64,000 nt of DNA from Solirubrobacteraceae bacterium (lineage in GTDB: Bacteria > Actinomycetota > Thermoleophilia > Solirubrobacterales > Solirubrobacteraceae): NCBI GenBank assembly GCA_031177685.1, contig JAPSGI010000005.1, forward strand, positions 145,949 through 209,948, written 5' to 3'. The position numbers and the translations under genes are program-made. The notes under the pieces were generated by a model. That model saw only the letters and a list, made by a program, of their open reading frames with translations. It was not told where the DNA came from and searched no databases. This document shows, piece after piece, positions 33,298 through 42,331 of the stretch (positions within the stretch are counted from its first letter, which is position 1; each line of letters starts with the position of its first letter).

Positions 33298-34158
33298 GTG
33301 CAGCCGCTGTTCGAGCATCGCCGCAGATTCGGGGGCTTCGAGACACGGGTCCTGGAGCTGGAAGGACAGGGCCCGCCGCTCGCGCTGCTGCACGGCTACG
33401 CCGACAGCGCGGACACCTGGCGCCACGTCCTCGCGCTGCTGGGCGAGCGCGACCGCCGCGCGGTGGCGGTCGACCTGCCCGGGTTCGCGACCGCCGACCG
33501 CCTGCGCCGGGGCAAGGTGCTCCCGCAGCTCGACCGGTTCGCCGCGGCGGTCGTCGAGTACGCGGCCGGCGGGGAGGAGGCGGTCCTGGCCGGCAACTCC
33601 CTTGGCGGGTGCCTCGCGCTGCGCGCGGCGCAGCGCGAGGGCCTGCCGCTGGCGGGCGTGGTCCCCGTCGCCCCGGCGGGGTTCGACATGGCGAGGTGGT
33701 TCGTCCTCATCGAGCGCGACCCGATCGTCCGCACGCTGCTGTCCATACCCGCGCCGCTGCCCGAGGCGGTGGTGCGCGAGGTCGTGGGGCGCGCGTACCG
33801 CACGCTGGGCTTCCACCGCGGCGCGGCGGTCGACGGCGCCGTGGTCCAGGCCTTCACCAGCCACCACCGCGACCGCGCCACCGTGCGCCGCTATCTGGAG
33901 ACGGGCCGGCGGCTGCTGCCCGAGCTCAACGACTCCGCCTGCTTCGACCTCGAGCGCATCGAGTGCCCGATCCGGCTGGTGTGGGGCGAGCGCGACCGCA
34001 TGGTCTCGCCCAAGGGCGCGCAGCGCCTGGTCGAGGCGCTGCCCGACACCGATGTGGTGCTGATGCCCGACGTCGGCCACTGCCCGCAGATCGAGGCGGC
34101 GGCGCGTACCGCGGAGCTGCTGTGCGACTTCCCGTCGCAGCTGGCTCGGGCCGCGTGA
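33298..34158 (+). CDS. alpha/beta hydrolase
   Basis: A 286-residue alpha/beta hydrolase. The oxyanion motif is ALLHGYADSADTW, the nucleophile elbow LAGNSLGGCLAL places Ser at about 102, the acid is in VWGERDRMV and the catalytic His in PDVGHCPQIE. The whole triad is intact. The GTG start has a good GAGGGG 6-9 nt upstream, and TATACC 24 nt before the start could be a -10 element. It is joined to the PhaC-like gene by a GTGA overlap, so its substrate is likely a thioester or ester connected with polyester or acyl metabolism. Confidence 0.88.
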   Translation: MQPLFEHRRRFGGFETRVLELEGQGPPLALLHGYADSADTWRHVLALLGERDRRAVAVDLPGFATADRLRRGKVLPQLDRFAAAVVEYAAGGEEAVLAGNSLGGCLALRAAQREGLPLAGVVPVAPAGFDMARWFVLIERDPIVRTLLSIPAPLPEAVVREVVGRAYRTLGFHRGAAVDGAVVQAFTSHHRDRATVRRYLETGRRLLPELNDSACFDLERIECPIRLVWGERDRMVSPKGAQRLVEALPDTDVVLMPDVGHCPQIEAAARTAELLCDFPSQLARAA

Positions 34159-35279
34159 CCGCCGCTACGATGCGCCTCATCCCCGCGCCCGAGACCCTTG
34201 CCGCGTCGGCGGCCAACGCCTGGGACGTCCTGCTGGGGGGCGGCGTGGCCGACCTGCGCCCCACGCCCGCGTCGATCATCGACGAGGGACCGCAGCGCAC
34301 GGTGTTCCGCTACCGGCGCGAGGGCGCACGGCGCGAGCGCGGGGCGCCCGTGCTGCTCGTGCCGCCGCTGGCCGCGCCGGCCAGCTGCTTCGACCTGCGC
34401 CGCGGCTGCTCGCTGGCCGAGCACCTGCTCGCGCAAGGACACCCGACGTACCTCGTGGACTACGGGCCGATCTCCTTCTCGGACCGCCAGCTCGGGCTCG
34501 AGCACTGGATCGGCGACGTGATCCCGCAGGCCGTCGCGGCGGTGCAGCGCGACTCCGGCGGCGCGCCGATCCAGCTCGTCGGCTGGTGTCTGGGCGGGAT
34601 CATGTCGCTGCTGGCGACCGCCGCCGACCCGCGCTTGGCGGTCGCCGCCGTGGCGACCATCGCCTCGCCCTTCGACTTCTCGCGCGTGCGGCTGATGGCC
34701 CCGATCCGCCCGCTGGCCGCGTTCACCGGCGGGCGCATCGTCACCGCCCTGTACCGCGCGCTCGGCGGAGCGCCCGCGCCGCTGGTGGAGGCCGGCTACA
34801 AGCTGATCGGCATCGACAAGTACGTGCGCCGTCCGCTGACCATGGCCACGCACCTCGACGACCGCGACTTCCTGGCGCAGCTGGAGGCGGTGGACGAGTT
34901 CATGGGCAACATGCTCGCCTACCCCGGCCGCACGTTCGGCCAGCTCTACCACCGCTTCTTCATCGTCAACGAGCTGGCCGAGGGACGGCTGGAGCTGCCC
35001 GGCGGCGTGGTCGACCTGGCCGACGTGCGCGTCCCGGTGCTCGCGATCGCCGGGCGCGGCGACGGGATCGCGCCCGCGGACGCCGTGCGCGCGGTCGTCG
35101 ACCTGCTGCCCAACGCGCCGCTCGTGCGCTACGAGTCGGCGCCCGGCGGCCATCTCGGCGTGCTCACCGGCCGCTCCGCGCGCGAGACCACGTGGGCTCA
35201 CCTCGACGAGTTCCTCTCGGAGGCCGGCGAGCTAGGAGGGCGCGGTCCGCGCCTCGATGCGCTCGCGCAGCTCGCCTAG
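34155..35279 (+). CDS. PhaC-like polyhydroxyalkanoate synthase / alpha-beta hydrolase
   Basis: A 374-residue protein of the PhaC family. The lipase-like box is LVGWCLGGIM, with Cys in the nucleophile position as in real polyester synthases (G-x-C-x-G-G). Asp in AGRGDGIAPADAV and His in PGGHLGVLTG complete the triad. The length matches the short class III PhaC subunits, which normally need a PhaE partner; none is seen here. It could also be a catalytic relative that acts on other acyl thioesters. Start GTG 34155 overlaps the hydrolase stop. Its last 48 nt overlap the YbhN-like gene on the other strand. Confidence 0.8.
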   Translation: MTAATMRLIPAPETLAASAANAWDVLLGGGVADLRPTPASIIDEGPQRTVFRYRREGARRERGAPVLLVPPLAAPASCFDLRRGCSLAEHLLAQGHPTYLVDYGPISFSDRQLGLEHWIGDVIPQAVAAVQRDSGGAPIQLVGWCLGGIMSLLATAADPRLAVAAVATIASPFDFSRVRLMAPIRPLAAFTGGRIVTALYRALGGAPAPLVEAGYKLIGIDKYVRRPLTMATHLDDRDFLAQLEAVDEFMGNMLAYPGRTFGQLYHRFFIVNELAEGRLELPGGVVDLADVRVPVLAIAGRGDGIAPADAVRAVVDLLPNAPLVRYESAPGGHLGVLTGRSARETTWAHLDEFLSEAGELGGRGPRLDALAQLA

Positions 35280-36170
35280 TCCGGCGCGCGCGCGGCGCAC
35301 GGCGTGGCGCGGGTTCAGCGTGCCCACCACGCGGAAGATGATCACCAGCGAGATCGTCAGCGAGACGACCAGCAGCACCGCTCCCACCACGAACTGAAAC
35401 GCGGTGATCGCGGCGATGTCCACCGGCTGGCCGGTCACCTCGGGCAGGCCGTAGGAGAGCATCGCCAGCCGCAGCCCGCCCGAGGCGGGGGCGATCGGGA
35501 TGATCCGCCCGCCGCCCTGCGCCGCCATCACCAGCACCACGCTGGCCACCGTGACCGGGAGCGCGAAGGCGGCGAGGAAGCAGGCGAGCGAGCCCAGGCG
35601 GATGGCGCGGCCCGCCGCCTGCCACGTCACCACGCCCGCGAGGTAGTCCCACGGCGTGTCCAGGATGGCCAGCCCCCGGCGCAGCCGCTCCAGGAAGCGC
35701 TGGGCGTGGCGGCGCAGCCAGCCGAACAGCAGCACCGCGCCCGCCAGCAGGCCGCCGCCCACCACCGACGAGAAGACCGGATGCGAGATGAGGTAGGAGA
35801 CGTCGAGCGTCGGGAGCTCCAGCCGGCTGGACGGGACGGGGATGAAGCCCTGGGAGATCGCCCAGATCAGCAGGGCGGCGCCGCACAGCGCCTCGAAGAG
35901 GCCCTCGGGGACGAACGTTGCCACGAGCGTCGAGTAGCGCCCGCCCGGCGTTCGCTCCTTGACCATGTATAGCTTCATCACGTCGCCGCCCCGCGCCGGG
36001 ACGACGGCGTTGAGCCCGGACCCGGCGAAGTAGGCGGCGACCACGTCGCGGTAGCGCAGCTCCTCGGCGCGCGGATAGGCGGCGCGCAGGATGTTCCACC
36101 AGCCGCGGATGCGCACGACCTGGTGGGCGTAGTGCAGCACCACCCCGGCCAGCAGCCACCACGGGTCCAC
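35232..36170 (-). CDS. YbhN/UPF0104 (LPG synthase membrane-domain type) integral membrane protein
   Basis: A multi-pass membrane protein of about 312 residues with seven or eight helices. RIRGWWNILRAAYP and the loop NAVVPARGGDVMKLYMVKE are the conserved UPF0104 signature, also found in the flippase half of lysyl-phosphatidylglycerol synthases. Such proteins are thought to move lipids across the membrane. No good start is visible next to the aldehyde dehydrogenase: the first usual codon is the GTG at 36170, though translation from a CTG overlapping that gene's stop near 36245 would add about 25 residues. Confidence 0.75.
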   Translation of the reverse strand: MDPWWLLAGVVLHYAHQVVRIRGWWNILRAAYPRAEELRYRDVVAAYFAGSGLNAVVPARGGDVMKLYMVKERTPGGRYSTLVATFVPEGLFEALCGAALLIWAISQGFIPVPSSRLELPTLDVSYLISHPVFSSVVGGGLLAGAVLLFGWLRRHAQRFLERLRRGLAILDTPWDYLAGVVTWQAAGRAIRLGSLACFLAAFALPVTVASVVLVMAAQGGGRIIPIAPASGGLRLAMLSYGLPEVTGQPVDIAAITAFQFVVGAVLLVVSLTISLVIIFRVVGTLNPRHAVRRARAGLGELRERIEARTAPS

Positions 36171-36241
36171 CGCGACCGCGTCGTCGAGGATCAGCCCGGC
36201 GACGTGGGCGACCGCCTCGGCGATCGTCTGGACGCGATCGA

Positions 36242-37741
36242 TCAGCGCAAGGACGCCCAGACCGTCTTGGTCTCCAGGTACTGCCCGAGCCCGGCGTGGC
36301 CGTGCTCGCGGCCCACGCCCGAGGCCTTGTAGCCGCCGAACGGCGCGGCCGGGTCCGACATGCCCCAGGCGTTGACGTACACCGACCCGGCCTGGAGCAT
36401 CGCCGCCAGCCGGTGCGCGCTGCTCAGCGAGCGCGTCCACACGCCCGCGGCCAGCCCGTACTCCGTGTCGTTGGCGCGGGCCGCGACCTCCTCCAGCGTC
36501 TCGTAGGGCAGCGCCACGAGAACCGGCCCGAAGATCTCCTCGCGCGCGATGTCCAGGCGGTCGTCGGTCGCGGTGAACAGCGTGGGCTCGACGAAGTACC
36601 CGCCGTCCACGCCCTCCGGGCGTCCGCCGCCGGCGACCAGCTCGGCGCCGCCGGCCCGGCCGGACTCGATGTAGCCGGTCACGCGCTCGAGCTGCTCCTG
36701 AGAGATCAGCGGGCCCATCTGCGTGCCGGCGTCCAGGCCCGGGCCCAGGCGCGTCTTGCGCGCCCGCTCGGCCAGCGCGCCGACCACCTCGTCGAAGTGC
36801 TCGCGCGCGACGAACAGCCGCGAGCCGGCGTTGCAGGCCTGGCCGGTGTTGAAGTAGATCGCCTGGAAGGAGCCCTTGACGGCGGCGTCCAGGTCGGCGT
36901 CGGGAAGCACGATGTTGGGCGACTTGCCGCCCAGCTCCAGCGTCACGCGCTTGAGCGCGCGGCCCGCCTTGGCGCCGATCTCGCGCCCCACGGCGGTGGA
37001 GCCGGTGAAGGCGATCTTGTCCACGCTGGGGTGGTCGACCAGCGCGGCGCCGGTCTCACCGTCGCCCGTCATCACGTTGAGCACGCCCGGCGGCAGTCCC
37101 GCCTCCAGCGCCAGCTCGCCCAGCCGCAGGGCGCTCAGCGGCGTCTGCTCGGCGGGCTTGAGCACGACGGTGCACCCGGCGGCCAGCGCGGGCGCCACCT
37201 TCCACGCCGCCATCAGCAGCGGGAAGTTCCACGGGACGATCTGGCCGCACACGCCGACCGGCTCGCGGCGCGTGTAGCAGAGCATCTCGGGCGTGCTGAC
37301 CGGCAGGACGTCGCCCTCGATCTTGGTCGGCCAGCCGGCGAAGTACTCCAGGTAGTCGATCGTCTCCGCCAGGTCGACCTTGCGCGCGAGCTTGAGCGGC
37401 TTGCCGTTGTCCAGGGACTCCAGCTCGGCCAGCTCGTCCGCGCGGTCGGCGACCGCGGCGGCGAAGCGCTGGAGCACGCGGGCCCGCGCGGACGGCGTCA
37501 TCGTGCGCCACGGGCCCTCGTCGAACGCGGCCCGCGCCGCGCGCACGGCGGCGTCCACGTCGGCGGCGCCGGCCTGCGGCACCTCGGCGATCGCCTTGCC
37601 GGTGGCCGGATCCAGGGTCTCGAAGGTGCGCCCGTCGGCCGCGGCGGGGCGCTCCTCGCCGATCAGCAGGTTGTGGCGGCCGTCCCCGAGCCAGGCGCGG
37701 ACGGCGTCGGACAGGGCTTCGGGCGGGGCGGCGACGGGCAT
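36242..37741 (-). CDS. aldehyde dehydrogenase (NAD-dependent, class ALDH1/BADH type)
   Basis: A 499-residue aldehyde dehydrogenase. The cofactor fold carries PWNFPLLMAAWKVAPALAAG and FTGSTAVGREI, the general base is the Glu in TLELGGKSPNI and the catalytic Cys is in NTGQACNAGSR. The C-terminal EEIFGPVL and AAPFGGYKASGVGRE blocks are standard. It oxidises an aldehyde to an acid with NAD(P). The alcohol dehydrogenase gene ends 4 nt upstream, which suggests a two-step alcohol-to-acid oxidation; the natural substrate is not predictable from sequence. Confidence 0.94.
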   Translation of the reverse strand: MPVAAPPEALSDAVRAWLGDGRHNLLIGEERPAAADGRTFETLDPATGKAIAEVPQAGAADVDAAVRAARAAFDEGPWRTMTPSARARVLQRFAAAVADRADELAELESLDNGKPLKLARKVDLAETIDYLEYFAGWPTKIEGDVLPVSTPEMLCYTRREPVGVCGQIVPWNFPLLMAAWKVAPALAAGCTVVLKPAEQTPLSALRLGELALEAGLPPGVLNVMTGDGETGAALVDHPSVDKIAFTGSTAVGREIGAKAGRALKRVTLELGGKSPNIVLPDADLDAAVKGSFQAIYFNTGQACNAGSRLFVAREHFDEVVGALAERARKTRLGPGLDAGTQMGPLISQEQLERVTGYIESGRAGGAELVAGGGRPEGVDGGYFVEPTLFTATDDRLDIAREEIFGPVLVALPYETLEEVAARANDTEYGLAAGVWTRSLSSAHRLAAMLQAGSVYVNAWGMSDPAAPFGGYKASGVGREHGHAGLGQYLETKTVWASLR

Positions 37742-37745
37742 GCGT

Positions 37746-38786
37746 TCAACCTCCGGGAGTCAGGACGATCTTCAGGGCCTCGCGGCGGTCGTAGGCGGCG
37801 TAGGCCTCCTGCGCCTGCGACAGCGGCAGGTGGCGCTGCACCAGCGGGGAGGGGTCCAGCTCGCCCGCGGCGAGCAGCGCGAGCACGTCGTCGAAGTGCG
37901 CCAGCACGTTGGACAGGCCGGTGGTCACGGTGAGCGACTTGTTCCACAGCAGGCCCATGTGGACCTCGCACGGCTTGCCGTGGACGCCGATGACCGCCAG
38001 GCGGCCGGCGCGGCGCGTGAGGCGAATCGCCAGGTCGAGGGCCGCGGGCGTACCGACGGCCTCGATCCCCACGTCGGTGCCGCGGCCCTCCGTGTGCCGC
38101 TTGACCTCCGCGCGCGGATCCTGCTCGGTCAGGTGGACCGGGATCGCGCCGAACGTGCGCGCCATCTCCAGGCGGTCCTCCACCGCGTCCACCGCGAGCA
38201 CGGTCCGCGCACCGGCGTGGCGCGCCGCCTGCACGGCGCACAGCCCCACCGGTCCCATGCCCAGGATCGCCACCGAGTCTCCCGGCGCGACCTGCGCGGA
38301 GCGCACCGCGAACACGCCGGTGTTCATCACGTCGCCCGCGAACAGCGCGACGTCGTCGTCCAGGCCGTCGGGGACCGGGCGCAGCGTCATGTCGGCGTTG
38401 GGGACCAGCACGCGGTCGGCCTGCGCGCCCTGCAGGTCGCCGGAGATCTTCCCGTGGCCGAAGATGCGCTGGTCGACGCAGTGGTGGAATTCTCCGCGCG
38501 CGCAGAAGAAGCAGTTCCCGCACGCGGTGACGAACGAGCCCGTGACGCGGTCGCCCGGCTTGACGCGCGTGACGCCGTCCGCGACGGCGACGACCTCGCC
38601 GGTGAACTCGTGGCCGATCGTGAAGCCCTCCTCGACCGGATGGCGGCCGTGGAGGATGTGCAGGTCCGACCCGCAGACACCGGCCGCCGTGACGCGCACG
38701 ACCGCGTCGCCCGCCGCCGCCGGCTCGGGGTCGGGCTTCTCCTGGACCCGGACCTCGCCGGGCGCCTGGAAGGTGACCGCCTGCAC
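37746..38786 (-). CDS. zinc-dependent alcohol dehydrogenase (MDR family)
   Basis: A 346-residue medium-chain dehydrogenase. The catalytic zinc ligands are in AGVCGSDLHILHG and GHEFTGEV, and the structural zinc lobe has four cysteines in TACGNCFFCARGEFHHC. The Rossmann motif is ILGMGPVGLCAVQAA. The start is a GTG at 38786. The gene order ADH then ALDH with a 4-nt gap implies co-translation and sequential oxidation of an alcohol. A divergent SDR gene begins 61 nt away, so a shared regulatory region is possible. Confidence 0.92.
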   Translation of the reverse strand: MQAVTFQAPGEVRVQEKPDPEPAAAGDAVVRVTAAGVCGSDLHILHGRHPVEEGFTIGHEFTGEVVAVADGVTRVKPGDRVTGSFVTACGNCFFCARGEFHHCVDQRIFGHGKISGDLQGAQADRVLVPNADMTLRPVPDGLDDDVALFAGDVMNTGVFAVRSAQVAPGDSVAILGMGPVGLCAVQAARHAGARTVLAVDAVEDRLEMARTFGAIPVHLTEQDPRAEVKRHTEGRGTDVGIEAVGTPAALDLAIRLTRRAGRLAVIGVHGKPCEVHMGLLWNKSLTVTTGLSNVLAHFDDVLALLAAGELDPSPLVQRHLPLSQAQEAYAAYDRREALKIVLTPGG

Positions 38787-38847
38787 CGTTCGAAAGCTAC
38801 CGGGCCGACGTATGCTGCTCCCCAGCTCAGCGAACGGGGAGGCAGAG

Positions 38848-39702
38848 ATGGCGGAAGTGTCCAAGGCGGTGCTGATCACCGGATGCTCGACGGGCATCGG
38901 CCGCGCCACGGCCGAGCGCCTGGCGCAGGGCGGCTGGAACGTGTACGCGAGCGCGCGGCGGCCCGAGTCGATCGCGGACCTGCAGGAGAAGGGCGCCAAG
39001 ACGCTGGCGCTCGACGTCGACGACGAGCAGTCGATGGCGGCGGCGGTCCGCGCCGTCGAGGAGGCCGAGGGCGCCGTGGGCGTCCTGGTCAACAACGCCG
39101 GCTACTCGCAGTCGGGCGCGATCGAGGCCGTGCCGCTGGACGAGGTGCGCCGCCAGTTCGAGACCAACGTCTTCGGGCTCGTGCGCATGTGCCAGCTGGT
39201 CCTGCCCGGCATGCGCGGCCAGGGATGGGGGCGCATCGTGAACGTGTCCTCGATGGGCGGGAGGCTCACGTTCCCCGGCGGCGGCTTCTACCACGCGACC
39301 AAGTACGCGGTGGAGGCCATCTCCGACGCGCTGCGCTTCGAGGTCCGCGGCTTCGGCGTCGAAGTGGCGATCATCGAGCCCGGGCTGATCCGCACGAGCT
39401 TCGGCGACACCGCCGCCCACGGCGTCGGCGCCGCGAACTCGCAGACCGGCCCCTACGCGGACTTCAACGCCGCGGTCGCCAAGGCGACCGAGGAGGTCTA
39501 CGAGAACGGTCCGCTGGCCAAGCTCGGCGGTGGGCCGGACACGGTCGCCCGGGCGATCGAGAAGGCGATCTCCAGCCGCCGCCCGCGCACCCGCTACAAG
39601 GTCACGCCGAGCGCCCGGATGGCCATCGCCACCCGCCGCCTGATGACCGACCGCATGTGGGACGGCGCGATGCGCAGCAACTTCCCCCAGCCGGGGCGCT
39701 GA
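38848..39702 (+). CDS. short-chain dehydrogenase/reductase
   Basis: A 284-residue classical SDR. The motifs are ITGCSTGIGRATAERL for the cofactor, LVNNAGYSQSG, the Ser in NVSSMGG and the catalytic Tyr-Lys in GFYHATKYAVEAIS. A GGGGAGG sits before the ATG at 38848. The long C-terminal part, with GLIRTSFGDTAAHG, is like those of lipid-linked or retinol-type SDRs. It ends one base before the stop of the fusion glycosyltransferase gene on the opposite strand. Confidence 0.9.
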   Translation: MAEVSKAVLITGCSTGIGRATAERLAQGGWNVYASARRPESIADLQEKGAKTLALDVDDEQSMAAAVRAVEEAEGAVGVLVNNAGYSQSGAIEAVPLDEVRRQFETNVFGLVRMCQLVLPGMRGQGWGRIVNVSSMGGRLTFPGGGFYHATKYAVEAISDALRFEVRGFGVEVAIIEPGLIRTSFGDTAAHGVGAANSQTGPYADFNAAVAKATEEVYENGPLAKLGGGPDTVARAIEKAISSRRPRTRYKVTPSARMAIATRRLMTDRMWDGAMRSNFPQPGR

Positions 39703-39703
39703 G

Positions 39704-42226
39704 TCATTCCACGCTGAGCTTCTCGCGCACGCGGCGGTACTCGCGGTCGATCTCCTCCGGCGCGAGCGTGCTGGACATGCGGCCGGGGACGTCCGTCCGG
39801 TAGTAGGCCGCGACCGCGGGGACCTCCACCGGGGGGTCGCCGGCGGTGAGCTGGAGGAGCAGGTCCCAGTCGCCGTAGTAGGCGAGGTCGGCGTCGAAGC
39901 GCGCATCGCTGCGGCGGTGGGCGATCGCGTTCATGTCGACGCGGTTGTCCGCGCGCACCGCCTCGGCGTCCCAGGGATCGAAGTGGACCCACGCGGTGCC
40001 CGCCGTCGTGCCATGGAAGAGGCGGCCCTCGTCGTCGATGACGCGCGCGCCGTAACAGGCGCGGGCGTCCGGGAAGCCGGCGAACGTCAGGACGACCGCC
40101 TTGAGCCAGTGCGGGTCCATGCGGTTGTCGTCGTCGAGGTAGGCGACGAGCTCGCCGCGCGCGGCGTCCAGTGCGACGTTGCGCGCCGCGCACACGCCGC
40201 CACCCTCGGCGCGGAAGGTGCGGATGCGCGGGTCGTCGAGGCGCTGCAGGAAAGCCGGCGTGTCGTCGGCCGACCCGTCGTCGACGACCAGCAGCTCCCA
40301 GTGCGGGTAGCTCTGCTCCTGCACGGATGCGATCGCCGCCTCCAGCAGCGCGCGGCGGTCGCGCGTCGGCAGCACGACGCTGACCAGCGCGCCGGACGGG
40401 ACGTCGGCGTGCGCCAGCCAGGCCATCGTCGTGCCGACGGCCGCGAGGCGGTCGAGCCGGTCGATGCGCGGCACGGTCACGGCGAGGTCGGACTGGGCGT
40501 TGCGCGCACGCGCGGTCGCGACCGCCAGGTCGGCCCGCACGCCGTCGATCCCGGGATCGGGCCGCCGCGCCCAGGGCGGGACGCGCCGGCGCGCGGCCCG
40601 GGCCAGCCGGCCGGCGAGGCGCGCGCGGACCCGGGCGGCCCTCGGCGCGCGGCGCGTGGCGGCGGGCGCGGGGCCGGCGCCCGGCAGCACCGACGCGATC
40701 GGGCGCCCGTCGGCGTCGGGCAGCTCCACGCCCGCCGCCGCGCTGAACGTCGCGCCGAGGTCCTCCGTGCGGTACGTGCCCGGCCTGGGCCCGGGCGCGA
40801 TGCCCGGTCCGCGCGCCAGCAACAGGCCCTCGCGCACGTGATCGCCCTGGCGCCAGTGGCCGTAGGGGACGGCGACCGTACCGACCGCCGGCGACCACAC
40901 GCGCTCGATCGGCGCGCTGCGCTCCCACTCGACGAACAGGTCGCCCAGCGCGTCGTCCGGCGTGCGGCGGTACACGTCGTCGACGATCGTGCACGCGCGG
41001 ACCACCCGCCCGCCCGTGTCCACGTTGACGAGCTCCGTCAGCCGCTCCGCCAGCCAGTCCAGCACCTCCCGCCGGTCGTCGGGATGGATGCGGCCGTTGG
41101 GTTCGCGCCCCGCCAGGTTCAGGCGCACCGCGCCCACGACGGTGTTGTTGGGCGTCGCGAACCAGCGGCGCTCTGCGCGCGGCGGGGGGTCCGCCGGCGG
41201 CGCATTGCCGGTCCGGGCGCGCAGCAGGGGGGCGGCCGAGCGCAGCGCCGCGCCGCGCAGCGGCCGCGGGACCAGTCGCGCCGCCTCGCCCGCGGCGCGC
41301 GTGAAGCCGCCCAGACCGCCCGGCTCGTCGAGCCCCCATTCCAGGCGCGCCAGCAGGTAGTCGAAGAGGTGCGTGCCGTCGTTGTGGGCGGTCATCCCGT
41401 GCGGCATCGCGACGTAGACGGTGTCCTCGGGACCGAGGCGCTCGAGGTGCGCGGCGACGACGCCGTCCAGGCGGCGGTAGACCTCGCGGACCGGGTCCCC
41501 GTGCAGGCGGGCGGCCAGCGCAGGGTCGTGGTGACGGTGCCCGGGGTCGTGCAGGTGCCAGAGCTGGTGGCCGGCGCAGTGCGACTCGCCGAGCACCGAG
41601 AGGAAGAGGTCCCAGCCGCCGGCGTCGAGCAGCTCCAGCGACGCCGCGCGCTTGCGGTCGATGCCGTCGCACAGCGCGCGGAAGAGCTCCTCGTTCTCGG
41701 TCGCGGTGCGCACGTGCCCGGCGCGGTGCACGTAGTCGCACGGCGCGAACTGGTCGAAGCCGGGCGGCTCGGTGGAGCCGAAGTGCGCGCCGTGGCGCGC
41801 CGTCAGCTGCTGCGCCAGCTCCGATGGCCACGACGCCGTGCCGAAGTGGCGGTCGTGGCAGCCCCACTCCGCCAGCATCACGCCGTTGACCGGCCGCACG
41901 ATCGAGTGCGGGACGTCGAGGACGGCCACGCGGCAACCGGCATCCGACAGGCGCTCCCAGAACGGCGTTCCGGTGACCCACTTCGGGTCGGTCAGCCGGT
42001 GCTCGTAGGTCCCGCCCGCGATCTCCTCCCAGCACAGGTAGCGGTGGCGGTCGGGCGCGGTCGCGGTGAACAGCGTGGGCCAGTTGGCGCTGACGAACAC
42101 GCCCGCGGGCGCCCGCGTGTCCAGGGCGGCCCCGTCGCGCAGCAGCCCGGCGATCGCCGGCATCTGGCCCGACGACGCGAGCTCGCGGACCAGGCCGGGA
42201 TCGGCGGCGTCGAGCGCGAGGACCAT
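39704..42226 (-). CDS. alkaline-phosphatase-superfamily phosphodiesterase fused to a GT2 glycosyltransferase
   Basis: An 840-residue two-part protein. Residues about 1-480 resemble type I phosphodiesterase/nucleotide pyrophosphatases: VLALDAADPGLVRELA and the nucleophile region VSANWPTLFTATAPDRHRY at the start, WDLFLSVLGESHCAGHQLWH and MPHGMTAHNDGTHLF for metal ligands. A basic proline-rich hinge follows at about 490-570. Residues about 590-840 are a family 2 glycosyltransferase with SVVLPTRDRRALLEAAIASV, LLVVDDGSADDT and the DDD metal motif in AYLDDDNRMDPHWLK. I know of no common enzyme with this pairing. Start ATG 42226; a GTG 21 nt upstream is possible. It is divergent from the S15 peptidase gene. 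Confidence 0.82.
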   Translation of the reverse strand: MVLALDAADPGLVRELASSGQMPAIAGLLRDGAALDTRAPAGVFVSANWPTLFTATAPDRHRYLCWEEIAGGTYEHRLTDPKWVTGTPFWERLSDAGCRVAVLDVPHSIVRPVNGVMLAEWGCHDRHFGTASWPSELAQQLTARHGAHFGSTEPPGFDQFAPCDYVHRAGHVRTATENEELFRALCDGIDRKRAASLELLDAGGWDLFLSVLGESHCAGHQLWHLHDPGHRHHDPALAARLHGDPVREVYRRLDGVVAAHLERLGPEDTVYVAMPHGMTAHNDGTHLFDYLLARLEWGLDEPGGLGGFTRAAGEAARLVPRPLRGAALRSAAPLLRARTGNAPPADPPPRAERRWFATPNNTVVGAVRLNLAGREPNGRIHPDDRREVLDWLAERLTELVNVDTGGRVVRACTIVDDVYRRTPDDALGDLFVEWERSAPIERVWSPAVGTVAVPYGHWRQGDHVREGLLLARGPGIAPGPRPGTYRTEDLGATFSAAAGVELPDADGRPIASVLPGAGPAPAATRRAPRAARVRARLAGRLARAARRRVPPWARRPDPGIDGVRADLAVATARARNAQSDLAVTVPRIDRLDRLAAVGTTMAWLAHADVPSGALVSVVLPTRDRRALLEAAIASVQEQSYPHWELLVVDDGSADDTPAFLQRLDDPRIRTFRAEGGGVCAARNVALDAARGELVAYLDDDNRMDPHWLKAVVLTFAGFPDARACYGARVIDDEGRLFHGTTAGTAWVHFDPWDAEAVRADNRVDMNAIAHRRSDARFDADLAYYGDWDLLLQLTAGDPPVEVPAVAAYYRTDVPGRMSSTLAPEEIDREYRRVREKLSVE

Positions 42227-42331
42227 GACCCGGGACTTGCGCGCCACGCGGGCATACAAGCAGGTGCGTTCCCCCGGCGGCGGCCTGACAGCGCGCGCAT
42301 GGAGGCCCGGCACGCGGGGAACCACGGTGAC

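Noticed and set aside
39917..42331. Upstream part of a 1460-codon plus-strand frame joined to the S15 peptidase
   Set aside because: It is antisense to the fusion glycosyltransferase gene; the peptidase begins at its signal peptide at 42332.
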